Below are positions 6,934-10,567 of a DNA stretch of 10,567 nucleotides, piece after piece. The position numbers and the translations under genes are program-made. The DNA is from Lentzea aerocolonigenes (GTDB taxonomy: Bacteria; Actinomycetota; Actinomycetes; Mycobacteriales; Pseudonocardiaceae): assembly GCF_000955955.1 (NCBI RefSeq), contig NZ_JYJG01000048.1, positions 1 through 10,567 on the forward strand, given 5' to 3'. Numbering within the stretch: position 1 is the stretch's first letter; each line of letters starts with the position of its first letter. Below the pieces are notes generated by a model. The model had not been told where the DNA came from. It made no database searches and saw only the letters and a program-made list of their open reading frames with translations.

Positions 6934-8829
6934 TCAGGTGACGTGCACCGTACCGCCGGGCGCGTCCGTCAGCAGTCCTGTCCTCCGCACCGACATCCAC
7001 CGCAGCTGCGTGCCGTGCCACGCGGTGATCAGCGACTGGATCACCACCGCGTACATCAGCTGCCGATAAACCAGCTGCTGCAACGGATACGCCCACAGCG
7101 GCTTGAGCGACTCGCCGTCCAGCCGCAGCGCATATCCCGCACTCGCGGTCTGCAGCAGCAGGAACACCGTCCACACGATCAGCGCGAGCGGCGCGTCGGC
7201 GACGATGAACCCGTACAGCACGTAGAGGTCCATCACCGGCGCGAGCATCGGCAGCAGCAGGTGGAACGCCAGCAGGTAGATGAGCCCGAACCTGCCCATC
7301 GGTCCCTTCTCCAGCAACGCGCCACGGTGTTTCCACATAGCCTGGAATGTGCCGTACGACCAGCGGTAACGCTGGCGGAACAGCCCGTGGACCGTGCTCG
7401 GCGCCTCGGTCCACGCCTTCGCCTGCTGCCGGTACGCGACCCGCCACCCGGCCCGCGTGACCGCCATCGTGAGGTCGGTGTCCTCGGCGAGCGTGTCGTC
7501 GCTGACGCCGCCCACGTCGGTCAGCGCGGCCTTGCGGAACGCCCCGACCGCACCCGGCACCGTCGGGATGCAGCGCAGCGCGTGCAGGATCTGTCTGTCC
7601 AGATTGGACCCCGCGCAGTACTCGAGGTGCTGCCAGCGGCCGAGCAGTCCCCTGCGGTTGCCGACCTTGGCGTTGCCGGACACCGCCCCCACCTGCGAGT
7701 CCGCGAACGGCTGCACGAGCTCACCGATCGTGCCCGGCTCGAAGATCGTGTCGCCGTCGAGCAGCACCAGGACGTCGTGCTTCGCCTTGCGGATCCCGGT
7801 GTTGAGCGCGGCCGGCTTGCCCTGGTTCGCCTGCCGGATCACCGTGACGCCGGGCAGGCCGAGCTCCTCCGCACGGTCGGCGGTGCCGTCCGTCGAGCCG
7901 TCGTCGACGACGATCACCTCGACGTCGGCGCAGTGGTTGTTGGCGGCGATGGACCTCACCGTCGCCGCGATGTTCACCGCCTCGTTGTACGCCGGGATGA
8001 CCACCGAGACCGGCGGCGCGAACCACGGTGGCGGTTCGTGCTCGCCCTCCCGCCGCAACCGGCGGTCGGTGTGCGCGAGGCCGAGCTGCATCAACGTGCG
8101 CAGCAACCCCAGCAGCGCCGCGATCGCGATGGCCGTGCCGAGCAACGTCAGCACGAGGCCGCCGTTGCGCTGCGACCACGTGGTGACCGCGCCGGTGAAG
8201 CGTTCGGTCGCAGTGGCTTCGACCGGGCGGTCGCCGGTGACCGTGACGAACCGGTAGCCGGGCGTTCTGGCCAGCTCACGGGCGATGTCGGCACCGATGC
8301 TGCCGTCGTCGTGCAGCCGGACGACTCCCCCGCCGTGCTGCAGCGACATCCGCACCAGCGTGCCGATGTCCTGGTAGTCGCGGTCGCCGCTGTCCACCTC
8401 GACGGGCGCGCCGACGAGCCGCGTGTGCGTGCCCAGCGCGTCCGCCAGCGCGGCCTGCGCGAACGCGAGGTTCAGAGGGTTGCCGAGATCGCCCTCCACG
8501 CGGAAGCCGTCGAGGGCGATCTGGTGGCCCTCGTCGGCGATGCGCCTGGTCACGTCGGGATTGCGGGTGACCTGCGTGCCGGTGACGAAGAAGGTCGCCT
8601 TGATGCCGGCCTCCCGCAGCGTCGCCAGCAGGCGCGGTGTCCACTTCGGGTCCGGACCGCCGTGGAACGCCAGCGCGAGCGTGCGTTCCGGCAGGTCGCG
8701 GTGTTCACGGGCGTGCTGCACCGGCTCGGGCCTGATCGCGGTGTAGGCGTGGAACGAGACCACGCTCATCAGCACGAGCAGCCCGAGCAGGATCGAGATC
8801 CAGTGCAGCCGTGGTGCGCGCCTCACCAC
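6934..8829 (-). CDS. Fusion of degenerate NodB-like deacetylase and processive GT2 glycosyltransferase
   Basis: The 631-residue membrane protein probably polymerises and exports a glycan. After a membrane anchor (9-29) comes a NodB-like domain (about 48-200) whose TFDDGP motif reads AFHGGP (54-59). The HxxxH metal motif after GHQI is also lost, with Asp107 and Val111 in place of the histidines; LHD (172-174) remains. Deacetylase activity is therefore unlikely. A second span (about 223-243) leads to a complete GT2 domain: VSVVIPAYNE (274-283), VDDGS (308-312), DGD (358-360), EDTD (449-452) and QRYRW (486-490). Several more spans fill 512-605. The order resembles actinobacterial deacetylase/GT2 fusions such as Streptomyces MatB. 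The start is one of two adjacent GTGs (8829 or 8826). The second forms a GTGA overlap with the small gene upstream, indicating coupled translation. Confidence 0.93.
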   Translation of the reverse strand: MVRRAPRLHWISILLGLLVLMSVVSFHAYTAIRPEPVQHAREHRDLPERTLALAFHGGPDPKWTPRLLATLREAGIKATFFVTGTQVTRNPDVTRRIADEGHQIALDGFRVEGDLGNPLNLAFAQAALADALGTHTRLVGAPVEVDSGDRDYQDIGTLVRMSLQHGGGVVRLHDDGSIGADIARELARTPGYRFVTVTGDRPVEATATERFTGAVTTWSQRNGGLVLTLLGTAIAIAALLGLLRTLMQLGLAHTDRRLRREGEHEPPPWFAPPVSVVIPAYNEAVNIAATVRSIAANNHCADVEVIVVDDGSTDGTADRAEELGLPGVTVIRQANQGKPAALNTGIRKAKHDVLVLLDGDTIFEPGTIGELVQPFADSQVGAVSGNAKVGNRRGLLGRWQHLEYCAGSNLDRQILHALRCIPTVPGAVGAFRKAALTDVGGVSDDTLAEDTDLTMAVTRAGWRVAYRQQAKAWTEAPSTVHGLFRQRYRWSYGTFQAMWKHRGALLEKGPMGRFGLIYLLAFHLLLPMLAPVMDLYVLYGFIVADAPLALIVWTVFLLLQTASAGYALRLDGESLKPLWAYPLQQLVYRQLMYAVVIQSLITAWHGTQLRWMSVRRTGLLTDAPGGTVHVT

Positions 8830-8948
8830 ATTTCCAGCAGCGTGCCACCGATCACGGCGGCGAACACGATCAGTCCAATCGCGACGGTCAGGCTGACCAG
8901 TCGCGCCACCACCCGTCTACTGCCGTTGGCGTCGACGAAGATCTGCAT
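8823..8948 (-). CDS. 41-residue single-span membrane protein
   Basis: This small gene runs from ATG 8948 to TGA 8825-8823. The short hydrophilic N-terminus (MQIFVDANGSRRVVAR) is positively charged and is followed by one hydrophobic helix (about residues 17-37) and the end LLEMW, suggesting an N-inside topology. Its start overlaps the end of the upstream membrane gene by 32 bp. Its TGA overlaps the glycosyltransferase GTG as GTGA, so all three look translationally coupled. A G-rich stretch about 10 nt upstream may act as ribosome site. By analogy with small partner subunits of glycan synthases (IcaD, PgaD), it could assist the GT2 protein, but it is not homologous to them by eye. The reading frame and coupling are seen; the function is inferred. 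Confidence 0.72.
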   Translation of the reverse strand: MQIFVDANGSRRVVARLVSLTVAIGLIVFAAVIGGTLLEMW

Positions 8949-9330
8949 TTCGTTTCATTCCCCCCAGAACCGTGCGGACGGCCACGACCACGACGGCCGC
9001 GCCGACCGATGCCGCGAGCCACGGGAACCCGTTGACGAACCACGGGACCGCGTCCGCGGCGAACTCCTTGCCGCTCCCCCAGAAAGACCGCACCTGCGTC
9101 TGACGTCGCCAGGCCGCGTTGCCCACCGCCAGAACCAGGAACACGACGGGTGGCGCCGGTGCCACCGTCCACAACCCCACCCGGCGCACGAGTGCCGAAG
9201 CCAGCACCGCGCCCACCACCAACCAGACGCCGAAGGGCCAGCCGAGGTTGTCCCCGTCCACCCAGATCCCCACCTGCGTGAACACCGCCAGCACCGCGAG
9301 CGCCGCCAAACTCGGCAGCTGAACCCCCAT
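8917..9330 (-). CDS. Four-span membrane protein, DUF6542-like
   Basis: From the ATG at 9330 the product is 137 residues; a GTG two codons earlier (9336) is possible. It has four hydrophobic stretches: about 5-24, 32-49, 56-74 and 98-122. GWPFGVWLVVGAVLASALVRR followed by VAPAPPVVF looks like the actinobacterial DUF6542 membrane domain. The C-terminus is a basic cytoplasmic tail (RRRQRQ). No enzyme motif is visible. It is first in an apparent operon with the 41-residue protein and the GT2 fusion, so a role in envelope polysaccharide assembly is likely but unproven. There is no Shine-Dalgarno. TATTCT ends 8 nt before the ATG, fitting a leaderless mRNA. Two overlapping frames on the same strand are Arg/Cys- or Gly-rich shadows. 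Confidence 0.78.
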   Translation of the reverse strand: MGVQLPSLAALAVLAVFTQVGIWVDGDNLGWPFGVWLVVGAVLASALVRRVGLWTVAPAPPVVFLVLAVGNAAWRRQTQVRSFWGSGKEFAADAVPWFVNGFPWLAASVGAAVVVVAVRTVLGGMKRNADLRRRQRQ

Positions 9331-9337
9331 GACCACT

Positions 9338-9344
9338 TAGAATA
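9338..9344. promoter_or_regulatory. Shared -10 element of a divergent promoter
   Basis: TAGAATA contains TAGAAT on the plus strand (9338-9343) and TATTCT on the minus strand (9344-9339), a TANNNTA arrangement. Such symmetry is known to let one element drive transcription both ways. It lies in the 34-bp gap between the minus-strand start at 9330 and the plus-strand start at 9365. Minus transcription would start at about the ATG (leaderless). Plus transcription would leave a leader of about 15 nt containing GGGGGTG. No clear -35 is seen on either side. Function is inferred. Confidence 0.5.
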
Positions 9345-9364
9345 CCGGCGGGGGTGTCTTTTCC

Positions 9365-10432
9365 ATGCAACCACGTGGCCGCTATCACCGCACGGCCCTG
9401 CTAGTCCTGATGCGCACGATCTGGGTGGCCGTGTGCGCGGCCGTGCTCGTCGTGTCCGGCATCGCCTGGTCCACCGTGTCCTCGATCTCCAGCGGCGTCG
9501 AGCGGTCGTACGCGATCGGGGACGACGCGCCGCGCTCGTCGTCCGGCCGCAACATCCTGATCATGGGTCTCACCACCCGGCTGGACCTGCACGGCGAACC
9601 GCTGCCGGACGACGTGCTGCGGCGCATGCAGGCGGGCGAGAGCGACCGCGGCGGCTACAACGCGAACACGCTGATCCTGTTGCACATCCCCGATTCCGGC
9701 CCGGCGATCGCGATGTCGGTGCCGCGCGACAACCTCGTGCCGCTGTCGTCCGGCGGTGAGGGCAAGATCAAGGAGGCTTACGGGCGGGCCAAGATCGCCG
9801 AAGAGGAGCGACTGCAGGCGGCCGGCCAGCACGACAAGCGCACGCTGGAACGCGCCGGGCGGGAGGCCGGTCGCCGCGCCCAGGTGCGGACGGTGGCGAC
9901 GTTCCTGAACCAGCCGATCGACCACCTGGTGGAGATCTCGCTGATCGGCTTCTTCCACATCGCCGAGGGGCTCGGCGGCGTGGACGTGTGCCTGAAGAAC
10001 GCGACCAAGGACCCGTTGTCCGGCGCGGACTTCCCGGCCGGGAGGCAGCACCTGGACGCCGGTCAGGCGCTGTCGTTCGTGCGCCAGCGGCATGGCCTGC
10101 CCAACGGAGACCTCGACCGCACGAAGCGACAGCAGGCGTTCCTCTCGGCGGTCGCGCGCCGGCTGAAGGGCGCGGACGTCTCGGCGATGCAGGCGATGAT
10201 CGACATGGCGAAGCAGGACGTCGTGCTGGACGACCGGTTCGATCTCACCGAGTTCGCCCGCAAGGTGCCGGCCGAGGTGCGGTTCGAGACGCTGCCGGTC
10301 GAGGGCGGTGCGAACGTCGGAGGCCTGGACGTGAACAAGGTCGACCCGGAGAAGGTGCGCGCGAAGGTGACCGAGCTGGCCACCGCCCCACCACCACCTC
10401 CGCCCAACGACGGCATTCCCTGCATCGACTGA
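9365..10432 (+). CDS. LCP (LytR-CpsA-Psr) family wall-polymer transferase
   Basis: This 355-residue membrane-anchored extracytoplasmic enzyme belongs to the family that moves lipid-linked polymers onto peptidoglycan. It has a cytoplasmic basic N-terminus, one membrane span (about 17-38) and a complete LCP domain. The domain shows NILIMGL (63-69), SVPRDNLV (118-125), GGVDVCL (204-210), AGRQHLDAGQALSFVRQRHG (225-244) and GDLDRTKRQQ (248-257). The usual RSDT segment reads GGYNANT (96-102), so the Arg/Asp pair is absent; a sub-group with Asn here is known to me in actinobacteria. The tail is proline-rich (342-347) and carries Cys353. The ATG at 9365 follows GGGGGTG at a 9-nt spacing, and the later Met16 would cut into the anchor. 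It is divergent from the GT2 operon, which suggests that the two handle the same polymer. Confidence 0.94.
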   Translation: MQPRGRYHRTALLVLMRTIWVAVCAAVLVVSGIAWSTVSSISSGVERSYAIGDDAPRSSSGRNILIMGLTTRLDLHGEPLPDDVLRRMQAGESDRGGYNANTLILLHIPDSGPAIAMSVPRDNLVPLSSGGEGKIKEAYGRAKIAEEERLQAAGQHDKRTLERAGREAGRRAQVRTVATFLNQPIDHLVEISLIGFFHIAEGLGGVDVCLKNATKDPLSGADFPAGRQHLDAGQALSFVRQRHGLPNGDLDRTKRQQAFLSAVARRLKGADVSAMQAMIDMAKQDVVLDDRFDLTEFARKVPAEVRFETLPVEGGANVGGLDVNKVDPEKVRAKVTELATAPPPPPPNDGIPCID

Positions 10433-10433
10433 C

Positions 10434-10486
10434 CGCACGCGGGGTCCCCCCGTGCGCTCTTGCCGAACGAAAGCTCCCCGCGTGCG
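10434..10486 (+). terminator. Terminator region with two alternative hairpins after the LCP gene
   Basis: The segment CGCACGCGGGG (10434-10444) can pair with 10446-10456 (tight loop, one bulged C). It can also pair with the exact complement CCCCGCGTGCG at 10476-10486 (11 bp, 31-nt loop). It begins one base after the LCP stop. No good T-tract follows. It probably ends the LCP transcript; that the two folds compete is inferred. Confidence 0.55.
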
Positions 10487-10500
10487 CTGCTAGGGCCTGT

Positions 10501-10519
10501 ATCGAAGTCCATGTTCGAT
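10501..10519. repeat. Short inverted repeat near the window edge
   Basis: ATCGAA (10501-10506) and TTCGAT (10514-10519) flank a 7-bp centre. It lies just inside a possible insertion-sequence terminus that begins GGGCCTGT at 10493, directly after CTA. No transposase can be read in the remaining 50 bases, so its nature is undecided. Confidence 0.3.
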
Positions 10520-10567
10520 GAGAGCCGCGCCTGAGGTGGTTCCTGGTGGTGCGGCCGGACGGCCCGC

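Noticed and set aside
8888..9388. Two further minus-strand frames (8888-9388 and 8955-9374)
   Set aside because: They are Gly/Arg- or Cys/Trp/Arg-rich and have no regular membrane pattern, unlike the frame ending at 8917, which gives four clean hydrophobic helices and couples to the next gene.
6880..9759. A 959-codon open frame on the plus strand
   Set aside because: It is antisense to the TetR, GT2 and membrane-protein genes. Its product is an Arg/His/Gln/Pro-rich low-complexity string with no domain, typical of a high-GC shadow frame.
1..10567. CRISPR arrays, tRNA or rRNA genes, complete transposons
   Set aside because: I saw no regularly spaced repeats, cloverleaf-like segments, rRNA sequence or transposase reading frame.

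Overview
This is high-GC DNA with strong G/C bias at third codon positions, frequent GTG starts and few strong Shine-Dalgarno sites. An AfsR-type regulator, an actinobacterial P450/[3Fe-4S] ferredoxin pair and an LCP wall-polymer transferase all point to a filamentous actinomycete. The flavour of the proteins suggests Pseudonocardiales (Lentzea/Saccharothrix-like), but the genus is an inference from memory of such proteins, not a search result. No tRNA, rRNA, CRISPR array or complete mobile element is visible.

Left part (1-3628): a large AfsR/SARP-type regulator on the minus strand (82-3006) is divergent from a small secreted four-cysteine protein of unknown function (3079-3516). The 72-bp gap holds two perfect 8-bp direct repeats with an 11-bp period, the classic geometry of a SARP operator. 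It also holds candidate promoters in both directions that would give leaderless or nearly leaderless mRNAs. A strong symmetrical hairpin ends the small gene and its convergent neighbour.

Middle part (3629-6910, all minus strand): a TPR protein that looks like the sensor half of an XRE-TPR regulator without its DNA-binding half (3629-4588). Upstream of it is a cassette tetR (6910-6347) > cytochrome P450 (6268-5075) > ferredoxin (5073-4867). A 26-bp near-perfect inverted repeat directly upstream of the P450 is the probable TetR-family operator. Substrate and reductase are not identifiable here.

Right part (6934-10432): a cell-envelope polysaccharide locus. On the minus strand, a four-helix membrane protein (DUF6542-like), an overlapping 41-residue single-span membrane protein, and a fusion of a NodB-type deacetylase domain to a processive family-2 glycosyltransferase are joined by overlapping start and stop codons. 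The deacetylase half has lost its catalytic and metal-binding residues, while all glycosyltransferase motifs are intact. An LCP-family transferase gene runs divergently from an intergenic gap of only 34 bp, where a single TANNNTA element can act as the -10 box in both directions. The inferred division of labour is that the GT2 protein makes and exports a glycan, the small membrane proteins assist, and the LCP protein attaches a polymer to the wall. The last ~135 bases hold hairpins and a possible insertion-sequence end.

The most unusual parts are the pseudo-deacetylase/GT2 operon with its hidden small protein and shared divergent promoter, and the SARP-type repeats next to the secreted Cys-rich protein.
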